The notes: generated by a model from the sequence alone, not told the origin. A stretch of DNA of 64,000 nt from COMBO-56-21 sp038852315 (GCA_038852315.1 JAWCKF010000002.1:1-64000); one strand, 5' to 3'. Shown: positions 32,835-42,026, counted from the first letter of the stretch. Program-made: numbers and translations.

Positions 32835-33566
32835 ATGGACTTGAGGTTTGCGCCCGTAGCAGCCTTGTTCGTTTCGGCTCTGATGTTGATTGATGTCGGC
32901 TCCTGCGCGGCAGCGAGCGTAAGGATGAGCCACATCCATATCACGCTCGAGATTCCTGCTGGGTGGACGTACGAGAGGAACGTAACCAGCGACGGAGAAT
33001 TCTACGACCTCGAAATGCAGTGCGTCGCAAGTGGGACTCTAGCTTATGGACTTCTGACCCACACGAATTGGGATAAGGCCGTCAGCAATAACACGTTGTG
33101 GGCCGAGCTGAAGCTCGGAATGAACGAAGTGGCAGAGGATCCCGAGGTTACATACTTCGCCGTGGCCATTCCGCCCGCGAACACGACCATCAACGGGATC
33201 AAGGCGTGTCAGGCAGACCTAAAGGTAGCGTACTCTGGACCGGTCGTCAGGGAGAGGCTCGTGGTGCTTGCGAGCGACGAGTGGAACATGGGCTGGGCGA
33301 TGGCCTTCGCTTGCGCCGACGAAGATTGGACAGGGTTCGCGCCGCAGATAACATCCATCATAAACAGCTTCACCGTCGATGAGTACACTGGCATGGAGAC
33401 AGGCTGGATGTTGATAGTGGCATTGGTCATTGCTGTGATCGTAGTCGTCGCCGTTGTAGCGGTGTTCGTGGCCAGCCGACGCAAACGTGGCCCGCCCGAG
33501 GTGCCCGCCCCGCCAGCACCTCCGCCACAGGAGCCGCCGCCCCAGCCGCCTCCGCCACAGCAATAG
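32835..33566 (+). CDS. Secreted membrane-anchored protein with proline-rich tail
   Basis: A 243-residue protein. Residues 1-27 form a signal peptide. A domain of about 150 residues follows, with ITLEIPAGWTYERN early and QITSIINSFTVDE at the end, a pattern like PsbP/DcrB-fold lipoprotein domains. A single strong helix (LIVALVIAVIVVVAVVAVF) is followed by RRKR and a roughly 30-residue cytoplasmic tail of mostly Pro, Gln and Ala. GGAGGA directly precedes the ATG. It sits between the sugar-nucleotide genes but no enzymatic role is evident. Confidence 0.75.
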   Translation: MDLRFAPVAALFVSALMLIDVGSCAAASVRMSHIHITLEIPAGWTYERNVTSDGEFYDLEMQCVASGTLAYGLLTHTNWDKAVSNNTLWAELKLGMNEVAEDPEVTYFAVAIPPANTTINGIKACQADLKVAYSGPVVRERLVVLASDEWNMGWAMAFACADEDWTGFAPQITSIINSFTVDEYTGMETGWMLIVALVIAVIVVVAVVAVFVASRRKRGPPEVPAPPAPPPQEPPPQPPPPQQ

Positions 33567-33603
33567 GCGCGGGAGCCCAGCGGCACTCGAACTGGACATA
33601 AAC

Positions 33604-33612
33604 GCTTATATT
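33604..33612 (+). promoter_or_regulatory. Promoter of galU (leaderless)
   Basis: GCTTATATT centred about 28 bases before the GTG at 33636. Confidence 0.6.
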
Positions 33613-33635
33613 GCCTCTGGGCGTTCATTTGTGCC

Positions 33636-34463
33636 GTGAAGGTCGTCATCCCGGCCGCCGGGCTGGGCCTAAGATTCTTGCCAGCAACGAAGGCGCAGCC
33701 GAAGGAGATGCTCCCGGTAGTTGACAAGCCGGCTATACAATACGTGGTCGAGGAAGCCGTAGCCGCAGGCATGACGGACATCATAATCATAACGGGCCGG
33801 GGCAAGCGAGCCATCGAGGACCACTTCGACAGGTCCTACGAGCTCGAGCACAAGCTCAGGGAGACGGGCAACACGGAGGCTCTCGCAGAGATACAGAGGA
33901 TAGCCTCTATGGCCGACATATTCTACATCCGTCAAAAGGAGCAGTTGGGGCTCGGGCACGCGGTGCTCTGCGCGAAGAAGCACATCGGGCAGGAGCCGTT
34001 CGCCGTGATGCTCGGGGACGACATCGTCGTGAACGAGAGGCCGTGTATAGGTCAACTGGCTGACATACACGAGGAGCTGGGCGCGAGCGTCGTCGGCGTG
34101 GAGAGAGTTTCCAGGTCTAGGATATCCAGATACGGCGTTATCAAGGGCAGATGCATCAGGAAGGATTTGTACAAGGTGCATGACCTGGTGGAGAAGCCCC
34201 TGCCCCAGCAGGCGCCCTCGGACCTCGCGATCATAGGGAGGTATGTGTTCGAACCCGAGATATTCTCCTACCTCGAGAAGATAAGGCCAGGGAAGGGTGG
34301 AGAGTACCAGCTCACGGACGCGATGAGACTCATGTGCAGGAAGACGGACCTGTATGGGCTGAAGTTCAGGGGAAGGAGGTTCGACATCGGCAGCAAATCC
34401 GACTGGATAAGGGCGACGATCGAGCTGAGCCGGGAGAGGCCGGACCTCAGGGCAGAGAGGTGA
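33636..34463 (+). CDS. galU: UTP-glucose-1-phosphate uridylyltransferase
   Basis: Makes UDP-glucose (or a related UDP-sugar) from UTP and the sugar 1-phosphate. The 275-residue protein has the GalU N-terminus FLPATKAQPKEMLPVVDKP, a LGDDIVV metal site, and VEKPLPQQAPSD. The glycine-rich loop reads AAGLGLRF instead of the usual AAGLGTRF, so the Thr is Leu. GTG at 33636 is favoured by the TATA spacing. It heads the sugar-nucleotide cluster. Confidence 0.93.
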   Translation: MKVVIPAAGLGLRFLPATKAQPKEMLPVVDKPAIQYVVEEAVAAGMTDIIIITGRGKRAIEDHFDRSYELEHKLRETGNTEALAEIQRIASMADIFYIRQKEQLGLGHAVLCAKKHIGQEPFAVMLGDDIVVNERPCIGQLADIHEELGASVVGVERVSRSRISRYGVIKGRCIRKDLYKVHDLVEKPLPQQAPSDLAIIGRYVFEPEIFSYLEKIRPGKGGEYQLTDAMRLMCRKTDLYGLKFRGRRFDIGSKSDWIRATIELSRERPDLRAER

Positions 34464-34557
34464 GTGGCCGCCCTCTGGCCCGCGCGAGGTTGTTCGCGCC
34501 CAAACCTATTATAGCTAAGTGGGGATTCTCGCTGACCGAGGGCTCGATTTGAAGCTG

Positions 34558-35040
34558 ATGGCCCAACACTACAGGATAGACGACTGCGAGATCGGCGAGG
34601 ACACCGTCGTGAGGGACTACGTCAACCTCTACGGATGCAAGATAGGAAAGGGCTGCAGGATCGCCGCATACGTGGAGATACAGCGCGGCGTCAGGATAGG
34701 CGACAGGTGCAAGATAGAGGCGTTCGCCTTCATACCGTCCGGCGTCACCATAGAGGATGAGGTCTTCATCGGCCCGCACGTATGCTTCACAAACGACCGA
34801 GTGCCAAAGGCCGTCGGGGAGTGGGAGATGGTGCCGACCGTGGTCAGGAAGGGCGCATCAATCGGGGCAAACGCGACGGTCATATGCGGTGTCACCATAG
34901 GCGAGAACGCACTCGTCGGTGCAGGAGCGGTGGTCACGAAGGACGTACCTGCGAACGCTGTCGTCGCGGGCGTCCCTGCCAGAATCGTGGGCACGCGGGA
35001 TGCCAGCGGCAAGAAAATCGACAGGAGGCGGAAGAGATGA
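34558..35040 (+). CDS. WbpD-like left-handed beta-helix N-acetyltransferase
   Basis: A 160-residue hexapeptide-repeat acetyltransferase. Repeats such as IGEDTVVRDYVNLYG, IGDRCKIEAFAFI and IGANATVICGVTIG are clear, as is the FIGPHVCFTND loop. It resembles WbpD, which acetylates the 3-amino group of UDP-GlcNAc3N-uronic acid. A TATA-like CCTATTATAG box at 34505-34514 suggests its own promoter. ATG at 34558 is chosen; a TTG nine bases earlier is possible. The stop overlaps the next ATG as ATGA. Confidence 0.87.
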   Translation: MAQHYRIDDCEIGEDTVVRDYVNLYGCKIGKGCRIAAYVEIQRGVRIGDRCKIEAFAFIPSGVTIEDEVFIGPHVCFTNDRVPKAVGEWEMVPTVVRKGASIGANATVICGVTIGENALVGAGAVVTKDVPANAVVAGVPARIVGTRDASGKKIDRRRKR

Positions 35041-36137
35041 AGGTCCCGATAGCACAGCCAGTCATGACCGAGAGGATGATCGAGGCGGCCGCGAACGCCT
35101 TGAGGAACGAGAGGCTGACGCTCGGCGAGAGTGTTTTCAAGTTCGAGGAGGCGTTCGCGAGGATGTGCGGGACTAAGTACGCCATCGCCGTCAGCTCCGG
35201 TACTGCAGCGCTGCAGCTGGCGCTACAAGCGTGTGGCATAAGGGCGGGGGACAGGGTCATCACTTCGCCCATGTCCTTCGTTGCGTCCTCCAACTCGTAC
35301 GTCGCCTTCGGCGGCCTCCCGGGGTTCGCGGATGCGTCTGAGGAAGATTACAACCTCGACCCGGCGAAGCTCGCGACCGCGATTGACGGCAAGACGAAGG
35401 CCGTCATGCCCGTGCACCTTTACGGCCATCCAGCAAAGATGGACGAGATAAACGAGATTGCGAGGAAGCACGGGCTCAGAGTGGTGGAAGATGCGTGTCA
35501 GGCGCATGGCGCGCGCTACAAAGGCAAGGTCGCAGGGAATCTAGCAGATGCAGGATGTTTCTCGTTCTATCCGACGAAGAACATGCATGTCGGCGGGGAC
35601 GGGGGCATGATAACGACGAACGACGAGAGGATCGCCGACCTGTGTCAGCGGATGAGGCACTGCGGACGGGCCAAGGGCAGCAACTACGTGCACGACGTCA
35701 TAGGCTACACATACCGGTTGAACTCGGCGAACGCAGCCATCGGGCTCGAGCAGCTGAAGATGCTTCCCCAGTGGAACGAGAAGAGGAGGGCGGCCGCGCG
35801 GAAGTACGACATGGAACTCAGGGACGTCGGTGACATAGTGACGCCCCCGAAACCGAGCCCTGACGTGGAGCCCGTCTACCATCTGTACACTCTTCGAACC
35901 AAGCGGAGGTACGAGCTCAAGAAATTCCTGGAGTCGAAGGGCGTCGGGGTCGGTCTGAACTACGAGATACCCATCCATCTGCAGCCAGTCTACAGGCAGC
36001 TGTTCGGGTACAAGGAGGGCGACTACCCCGTTTCCGAACGCCTCTGCAGCGAGGTAATCGCCATACCCATGTTCGCTGACATCACCGAAGAGCAGATCAG
36101 ATATGTGGTCGATTGTGTCAAGGAGTTCTACAGGTAG
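35037..36137 (+). CDS. DegT/DnrJ/EryC1/StrS aminotransferase (WbpE-like)
   Basis: A PLP-dependent sugar aminotransferase, 366 residues. The family start PIAQPVMTERMIEAA, the AVSSGTAALQLAL segment, VEDACQAHGA, and the PLP lysine K181 in FYPTKNMHVGGDGG are present. In the Wbp pathway the enzyme adds the 3-amino group to the 3-keto-uronic sugar. AGGAGG precedes the ATG, which overlaps the acetyltransferase stop. The neighbouring WbpD-like and WbpB-like genes support this role. Confidence 0.93.
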   Translation: MKVPIAQPVMTERMIEAAANALRNERLTLGESVFKFEEAFARMCGTKYAIAVSSGTAALQLALQACGIRAGDRVITSPMSFVASSNSYVAFGGLPGFADASEEDYNLDPAKLATAIDGKTKAVMPVHLYGHPAKMDEINEIARKHGLRVVEDACQAHGARYKGKVAGNLADAGCFSFYPTKNMHVGGDGGMITTNDERIADLCQRMRHCGRAKGSNYVHDVIGYTYRLNSANAAIGLEQLKMLPQWNEKRRAAARKYDMELRDVGDIVTPPKPSPDVEPVYHLYTLRTKRRYELKKFLESKGVGVGLNYEIPIHLQPVYRQLFGYKEGDYPVSERLCSEVIAIPMFADITEEQIRYVVDCVKEFYR

Positions 36138-36144
36138 GATCATC

Positions 36145-37095
36145 ATGGGTAAGTTCAACGTTGGGATAATCGGCGTGGGGTACTGGGGAAAGAAGCTGGT
36201 GGACGAGTTCACCAAGGTCGAGAGTGTGAAGGTGGTCGGCGTCTCCGACGTCGATGAGAAGAATCTGGCGTTCTGCGCTGACCGCTACGGTGTCAAGACT
36301 GGGTACAAGGACTACCGTCAGCTGCTTTCCAGGGGCGACCTGCACGCCGTTGTGGTCGCGACCCCGAACAACACGCACTATCAGATATGCAGGGACGCAC
36401 TGGAGGCTGGGAAACACGTCCTTGTCGAGAAGCCGATAACCCTCTCATCGAAGGAGGGAAAGGAGCTGGTGGACCTGGCGCAGAGGAAGGAACTCACGCT
36501 CTCGGTCGGGCACATATTCAGGTTCAACAACGCCCTGGCGGAGGTCAGAAGGCTGATCAAAGAGGAGAAGTTCTTCGGAAGGCTGTTCCTGATGGAGCAG
36601 GACTGGACCAACTTGGAGAAGCCGTTCCCCGACAGGGACGTGCTGTTCGATCTCGCCCCGCACATGTTCGACATCCAGAACTACCTGTTCGGGCAGTGGC
36701 CCGTCGAGGTCAGCTGCGTGGGAGGGCCGTTCAGGCGAGCCCAGGGAGAGGAGACCGCCTACGTCACTTCGGTCTTCGCAGACGGTGCGATCGCGATGGC
36801 TAACATAAGCTGGCTTGTGCCGAGGAAGACCAGGCAGATAGTCCTTGTTGGTGAGAACAGGACCGCAATCGTAGATGCGGTGGCCCAGGAAGTGACCGTC
36901 TACGAGAGCGGGTACACGTACAAGCTCCACGTGGAAAGGAACAACACCATCAGGGACGAGCTCGTGCACTTCGTGAAATCCTTCAGCGACCCCGCAACCG
37001 AGACCAGGAACAGCGGCTCTGTGGGCGTTAGGACGGTCGAGCTGATAGAGGCTGCGAAGAGGTCGATGGCCGAGAAGAGAGCTGTCAGGCTCTGA
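36145..37095 (+). CDS. Gfo/Idh/MocA oxidoreductase (WbpB-like)
   Basis: A 316-residue NAD-dependent sugar oxidoreductase. The Rossmann motif GIIGVGYWGKKL, the VVATPNNTHYQ segment, and the EKPITLS motif with its conserved Lys are clear. In the Wbp scheme this enzyme oxidises C3 of UDP-GlcNAc-uronic acid and hands the keto sugar to the aminotransferase. It is seven bases downstream of the aminotransferase and is certainly cotranscribed. Confidence 0.92.
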   Translation: MGKFNVGIIGVGYWGKKLVDEFTKVESVKVVGVSDVDEKNLAFCADRYGVKTGYKDYRQLLSRGDLHAVVVATPNNTHYQICRDALEAGKHVLVEKPITLSSKEGKELVDLAQRKELTLSVGHIFRFNNALAEVRRLIKEEKFFGRLFLMEQDWTNLEKPFPDRDVLFDLAPHMFDIQNYLFGQWPVEVSCVGGPFRRAQGEETAYVTSVFADGAIAMANISWLVPRKTRQIVLVGENRTAIVDAVAQEVTVYESGYTYKLHVERNNTIRDELVHFVKSFSDPATETRNSGSVGVRTVELIEAAKRSMAEKRAVRL

Positions 37096-37114
37096 CCCTC
37101 CGCCCCTGACACAC

Positions 37115-37127
37115 GGGCTTTATAGGG
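37115..37127 (+). promoter_or_regulatory. Promoter of the GT4 gene (leaderless)
   Basis: GGGCTTTATAGGG centred about 27 bases before the ATG at 37149. Confidence 0.55.
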
Positions 37128-37148
37128 CCTCAGCCGATTCACAGAGGG

Positions 37149-38282
37149 ATGCCATCATCGCTGATGCTGCTGACATATCCATACAGACCCGATCCGAGGG
37201 TCTTCAGGGAGGCGCGGGCGCTCACGAAGCACGGCATCGAGGTCCAGCTGATAGCATGGGACCGAGAAGGAGGACGACCGGCGAGATCGGTTGAGGACGA
37301 GGTACACGTCATCAGGGTGGGGCCCAGGTGTCCATACAGGTCCGCGCTTGGAGTGGCATCGCGCCTGCCTCGGTTCTGGCTCAGAGCGTTGCTCGCCTCA
37401 AGAAGACTGAGGTTCGACCTGATACATGCCCACGACTTCGACACGCTCCCGCTCGCGCTCCTGATCTCCAGGTTGAGGGGAAGCCCTGTGCTGTACGACG
37501 CCCACGAGATATACTCTTCGATGGTCGAGAGAGAGATCGGGTGGCTCTCGCACCTGGTCTGGCTGCTCGAGCGACGCCTGTCTCGGGAGGCGGACGAGAT
37601 AGTCACGGTGAACGAGAGCCTCGCAGCGAGGCTCTCAGAAGGACGGGCCAAGCCCGCTAGGATAGTCACCAACAGCCCCGATACGGGAATCCTTGACGGG
37701 CTCGATGTGAGGCAGGTCAGGGACAGGTACGGTCTCAGGGGTTTCGTGATCTCCTACCTCGGCTCCCTCGAACCCGGCAGGTTCGTCAAGGAGATGCTGA
37801 GCTCGATGGAGCCGGGCACGGGCGTTACACTGGCGATTGGCGGAGAGGGCACTCTGAGGCCTGTTGTCGAGAAGGCTGCTGCGTCGAACTCGAGGATCAA
37901 GTTTCTGGGCACTATCGATACCGATGAGGCACTCAGGGTAACCTACGCCAGCGACCTCGTCGTGGCGATGCTTGACCCGAACAACCCGAACTACAGGAGC
38001 AGCACGCCGGTCAAGGTGCTTGACGCGATGGCGTGCGGGAGGCCAGTCGTGGTCTCGGAGGGGCTCGAGATCTCCAATCTGCTCAGGAGGATTGGCTGCG
38101 CCTTCGTGATACCCTACGACCGGCAGGCCTTCAAAGACGCCCTCGCGCTCGCACAGGCCGATCCAAAGCTCCTGGCGACCATGGGGAGGAAGGGTAAAGA
38201 GTACTTCGAGAAGGAGCTTTCATGGCCACGCAGCCGCGATGAGCTGCTAAAGGCCTACAAGGCCTTGGTGCGCGGAGCCTGA
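37149..38282 (+). CDS. GT4-family glycosyltransferase
   Basis: A 377-residue GT-B glycosyltransferase. The N-terminal LTYPYRPDPRVFREA loop, the DAHEIYSSM segment, and a C-terminal donor site around PVKVLDAMACGRPVVVSE are visible. It follows the Wbp-like genes, though its own TATA box suggests separate expression. It may transfer one of the nucleotide sugars made here. Donor and acceptor are unknown. Confidence 0.88.
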   Translation: MPSSLMLLTYPYRPDPRVFREARALTKHGIEVQLIAWDREGGRPARSVEDEVHVIRVGPRCPYRSALGVASRLPRFWLRALLASRRLRFDLIHAHDFDTLPLALLISRLRGSPVLYDAHEIYSSMVEREIGWLSHLVWLLERRLSREADEIVTVNESLAARLSEGRAKPARIVTNSPDTGILDGLDVRQVRDRYGLRGFVISYLGSLEPGRFVKEMLSSMEPGTGVTLAIGGEGTLRPVVEKAAASNSRIKFLGTIDTDEALRVTYASDLVVAMLDPNNPNYRSSTPVKVLDAMACGRPVVVSEGLEISNLLRRIGCAFVIPYDRQAFKDALALAQADPKLLATMGRKGKEYFEKELSWPRSRDELLKAYKALVRGA

Positions 38283-38285
38283 GCC

Positions 38286-38297
38286 AAGTATTATATA
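38286..38297 (+). promoter_or_regulatory. Promoter of smc-scpA-scpB
   Basis: AAGTATTATATACC, about 130 bases before the ATG at 38422, would start transcription near 38320. A second TATA-like TTTTATTGG is at 38310-38318. Confidence 0.55.
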
Positions 38298-38319
38298 CCC
38301 TGATGCCCATTTTATTGGT

Positions 38320-38337
38320 GTCCGACACGTGTCGGAC
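38320..38337. promoter_or_regulatory. 18-bp perfect palindrome at the smc transcription start, possible operator
   Basis: GTCCGACACGTGTCGGAC is a perfect palindrome lying at the expected transcript start. Its symmetry without a loop fits a dimeric repressor site better than a hairpin. Confidence 0.45.
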
Positions 38338-38421
38338 TGCACGGGATGGGATGCAGAGAACAGCGTACAGCGCTCACATCGACCACGCCAAGTTTTCGCA
38401 TCCCGCGCGGAGAGGGATCGG

Positions 38422-41400
38422 ATGTACCTTAAGGAGATAGAACTCGAGAACTTCAAATCGTTCGCCCGGAAAACCAGGATACCCCTGCTCCAGGGATACA
38501 CTGCGATAACGGGCCCAAACGGGATGGGCAAGTCGAACATATCCGACGCTATCCTGTTCGTGCTCGGACCGAGGAGCTCAAGGGTTATCAGGGCGGGCAA
38601 GCTCACGGACCTCATCTTCAACGGCGGCAAGGAGAAGAAGCCAGCGACCGAGTGCAAGGTCAGCCTCGTGTTCGACAACTCGGACAGGCTCATACCGATC
38701 GACTCCGACACCGTGAAGCTCACGCGCGTCGTGCGCGTGTCCGACAACGCTGAGGGCTACTACTCCTACTTCTATGTGAACGACAAGCGCTCGTCGCTGG
38801 GCGAGTTCGACAACCTGCTTGCGAACGCCAGGATAAGCGCCGACGGGTACAACTTCGTCCAGCAGGGCGACATAACCAAGATAGTAGAGATGACCAACCT
38901 GGAGAGGAGGCGCATACTCGACGACATCGCCGGCATCACCAAGTTCGACGAGGACATCCAGAGCGCCGAGAAGGAGAAGCTCGCAGCCGAGGAGAACATC
39001 CAGCGGCTGGGCATCATACTGGATGAGACGAGAAAGCAGATGAAGCAGCTGGACGCGGACCGCGAGGGGGCGCTGAAGTACAAGGATCTGCACGACAAGC
39101 TCCAGCTGGCACAGGCGTGCATGGCCGTAAAGCGTAAGGAGTCGGTTGACCGCGAGGTCGCGTCGATAAACGAGCAGATCGCGAGCTACACGGCGGAGAA
39201 GGACAAGGCCGAGAAGAAGAGGGAGGAGCTCGCTCGAGAGCTCGAGGAGATAGCTGGCCAGCTTCGAGAGGTTGAGAAGGAGATAGAGGAACGCGGCGGG
39301 GAAGAGGCGAAGCAGGTCAAGGACAAGATCGACAGCCTGAGGATTGAGATCGCTCGCGCGAAGGACGCGGCACAGAACGCGGCCGACGCGGTCTCGTCCC
39401 TGAAGGAGGTTCAGCTGGCGCAGTCAGAGGACCTCAAGGCGGTCCAGAAAGACCTTGACGTCCTCAGGGAGAAGCTCGATCCGCTGGAGAAGGAACACAA
39501 GAGGAAGTCCGCCCTGCTGGAGAGCAAGCGGGCGAAGCTGACTGAGTACCAGGACCAGGTCTCGAAGTCGGACTCAGAGCTCAGCGCTCTACAGAAGGAG
39601 GCCGTCGAGATGTCCGTGGAGCTGACCAACAAGGGCGAGAAGTTGCACGCTCTCAACCTTGAGCACGACAGGCTCGAGGAGAAGGCCTCCAGGCTCAGGA
39701 TAGACATCGCCAACCTCGAGGAGACGAAGAAGACCTACGAGTTCGAACTCAAGGATGCGGAGTGGTCAATCAAGGAACTGAAGAGCGAGACGAAGACGGC
39801 TGGCCAGGGTGTGAGGAAGCTCCAGGAGGAGTTCCAGTCAAAGAGGAACAGGGAGCGGAAGCTGCTGGAACAGTCTCAGGAGCTGGAGAACGCAGTAAAG
39901 ACTCTCACAAGAGAATACAACCAGCTCAAGGCCGAGGCGGAGGCGATAGACGCCGTCAAGCGCGGACAGAGCAGCGCGGTCAGCGCCGTGCTCGAGGCGA
40001 GGGACAAAGGCACCATCAAGGGCATACACGGGACCATCGCCGAGCTGGCGGAGGTTGACGAGGAATACGAGACCGCGCTCAACGTCGCCGCCGGCCCGAG
40101 GATGCAGGCCATAGTCGTGGACTCGGACGAGGTCGCAGCCGAGTGCATAAGCATGCTCAAGAAGAGCAAGGGAGGTCGCGCGACCTTCCTGCCGCTGAAC
40201 AAGATGATCGATGGCAGGCCCAGGGGCAAGGCGATACTGGCTGCCAAGAGTGCGGTAGGGTTTGCGATAGACCTGGTCAAGTTCGACGAGAAGTATAGGA
40301 CGGCGTTCTGGTTCGTGTTCGGCGACACCGTCGTCGTGAAGGACCTTGACGAGATGAGGAAGCTGATGGGGGGCGTGAGGCTCGTCACGATGGAGGGGGA
40401 GCTGGCAGAGGCGAGCGGCGCCATGGTAGGAGGGACGCCCGAGAAGAGCCTGATGAAGTTCGGCGCACCATCAGAGAGCAGGATCGAGAAGAAGGCCGCC
40501 GAGCTGAGGAAGGCGATAGAGGAATCGGAGAAGGTCCAGAAAGAACTCTCGGAGCTGAGGCTTGAGATTGCCGAACTCGAGAATCGGATAAGGGAGTTCA
40601 ACGCGAAGGGCAGCGGAGAGAGCGTGAAGCTCGAGGCCCTCGAGACGAAGAAGAAGGAGTTCGAGCAGAAGCTCGCGTCGCTCAACGCTGAGCTGGACGC
40701 AAAGAACTCAGAGCTGGCGGAGACCTTGGACCTGATAGACAAGGTCAAGGCTGACATATCCAGGTTCACAGACGAGATTGAGAGGCTGAAGAAGAAGAAG
40801 GAGGCTAAGGACAAGAAGCTCCTGGAGGCCACTCCCCAGGAGCTCTCACAGCAGCTGAAGAAGCTCGAAGCGGAGATATTCGACCTATCGAACGAGGTCG
40901 CGAAGCTCGGCTCCGACATACAGACCGTGAAGACCCAAGTGGAGCTCGTCGAGGGCAGGAAGAGGGAACTAGAGGCAGGCCTCAAGAACACTGCTGAGAA
41001 GATCCAGGAGCAGCTCGACAAGGCAAAGGAGAGCTCGGAGCGTCAGGAGCAACTCGAGACTGAGCTGAAGGCCCTCATGAAGATGGAGAGGTCGATGGGA
41101 GACGAGCTCAACTCGCTCAGGAGCAGACGAGACGCCCTCTACAAGAAGAAGACTGACACCGAGGCGAGCATAGAGAAGATCGCCACGAAGGCCCAGACGA
41201 GCGCCGACTTCGTGCTCACTCTTCAGACGAAGCTCGCGGACGCGGAGAAGCGGCTTCAGGAGGCCGAGGCGGAGCTGGCCCAGTTCGGTTCAGTGAAACT
41301 CCCGGAGGAGCTCCCCTCAGCGGAGGACCTGAAGCTGACGATAGCCGACTGCGAGAAGCAGATGTCGACGCTCGGCGCCGTGAACCTAAAGGCGATAGAC

Positions 41401-42024
41401 GAGTACGAGGAGAAGAAGAAGAGGCACGATGAGCTGAAGGAGGAGATAGGCCAGCTCGAGAAGCAGAAGGCCAACCTGAACAAGCTCGTGGCCGAGCTGA
41501 ACGAGAAGAAGAAGCTGGGCTTCAACAAGATATTCGGCGCAATCAACGAGAACTTCAAGAAGATTTTCGCGGAGCTCTCGGGCGGGGGCGAGGCGGAGCT
41601 GCTGCTCGAAAACGAGCAGGACCCCCTCGCGGGCGGACTCATAATCAGGGCCCGTCCGAAAGACAAGAAGGCGGTGAGGATGGAGGCGCTCTCCGGCGGG
41701 GAGAAGAGCCTGACTGCGCTGTCGTTCATATTCGCCATACAGGCCCACGAGCCGTCGCCGTTCTACCTGCTCGACGAAGTGGACATGTTCCTGGACGGCG
41801 TGAACGCAGAGAACGTCGCCAAGGCCGTGAAAAGGAGCTCGAAGAACGCCCAGTTCATACAGATATCCCTCAGGAAGGTCACGCTGAAGGAGGCCGATCA
41901 CATAATAGGCGTGACGATGCAGCGCGACGGCATCTCCGAGATCGTCATGAAGCCGAACATCGGAGACGAGATCGAGGCGCAGGAGGCTGTCGAGCCAGAA
42001 CAGGCGGAGCAGGGGGCGAGCTGA
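38422..42024 (+). CDS. smc: Chromosome segregation protein SMC
   Basis: The ATPase of the archaeal SMC-ScpAB condensin, 1200 residues. Walker A is GPNGMGKS at 31-38, with Met where Ser is common. Two long coiled coils (about 170-510 and 680-1040) flank a hinge at about 525-675. The C-terminal head has the LSGGEKS signature near 1090 and Walker B FYLLDEVDMFLD at 1114-1125. The open frame to 38329 would cross the palindrome, so the ATG at 38422 with AGGGATCGG upstream is used. scpA follows after two bases. Confidence 0.97.
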   Translation: MYLKEIELENFKSFARKTRIPLLQGYTAITGPNGMGKSNISDAILFVLGPRSSRVIRAGKLTDLIFNGGKEKKPATECKVSLVFDNSDRLIPIDSDTVKLTRVVRVSDNAEGYYSYFYVNDKRSSLGEFDNLLANARISADGYNFVQQGDITKIVEMTNLERRRILDDIAGITKFDEDIQSAEKEKLAAEENIQRLGIILDETRKQMKQLDADREGALKYKDLHDKLQLAQACMAVKRKESVDREVASINEQIASYTAEKDKAEKKREELARELEEIAGQLREVEKEIEERGGEEAKQVKDKIDSLRIEIARAKDAAQNAADAVSSLKEVQLAQSEDLKAVQKDLDVLREKLDPLEKEHKRKSALLESKRAKLTEYQDQVSKSDSELSALQKEAVEMSVELTNKGEKLHALNLEHDRLEEKASRLRIDIANLEETKKTYEFELKDAEWSIKELKSETKTAGQGVRKLQEEFQSKRNRERKLLEQSQELENAVKTLTREYNQLKAEAEAIDAVKRGQSSAVSAVLEARDKGTIKGIHGTIAELAEVDEEYETALNVAAGPRMQAIVVDSDEVAAECISMLKKSKGGRATFLPLNKMIDGRPRGKAILAAKSAVGFAIDLVKFDEKYRTAFWFVFGDTVVVKDLDEMRKLMGGVRLVTMEGELAEASGAMVGGTPEKSLMKFGAPSESRIEKKAAELRKAIEESEKVQKELSELRLEIAELENRIREFNAKGSGESVKLEALETKKKEFEQKLASLNAELDAKNSELAETLDLIDKVKADISRFTDEIERLKKKKEAKDKKLLEATPQELSQQLKKLEAEIFDLSNEVAKLGSDIQTVKTQVELVEGRKRELEAGLKNTAEKIQEQLDKAKESSERQEQLETELKALMKMERSMGDELNSLRSRRDALYKKKTDTEASIEKIATKAQTSADFVLTLQTKLADAEKRLQEAEAELAQFGSVKLPEELPSAEDLKLTIADCEKQMSTLGAVNLKAIDEYEEKKKRHDELKEEIGQLEKQKANLNKLVAELNEKKKLGFNKIFGAINENFKKIFAELSGGGEAELLLENEQDPLAGGLIIRARPKDKKAVRMEALSGGEKSLTALSFIFAIQAHEPSPFYLLDEVDMFLDGVNAENVAKAVKRSSKNAQFIQISLRKVTLKEADHIIGVTMQRDGISEIVMKPNIGDEIEAQEAVEPEQAEQGAS

Positions 42025-42026
42025 CC

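Noticed and set aside
34782..35036. N-terminal extension of the aminotransferase
   Set aside because: It reads another frame of the acetyltransferase gene; the ATG in the ATGA overlap gives the family start.
39876..41021. A 381-codon minus-strand open frame rich in Ser and Phe
   Set aside because: Antisense to the SMC coiled coil; the Ser/Phe/Leu composition is the complement of Glu/Lys codons.
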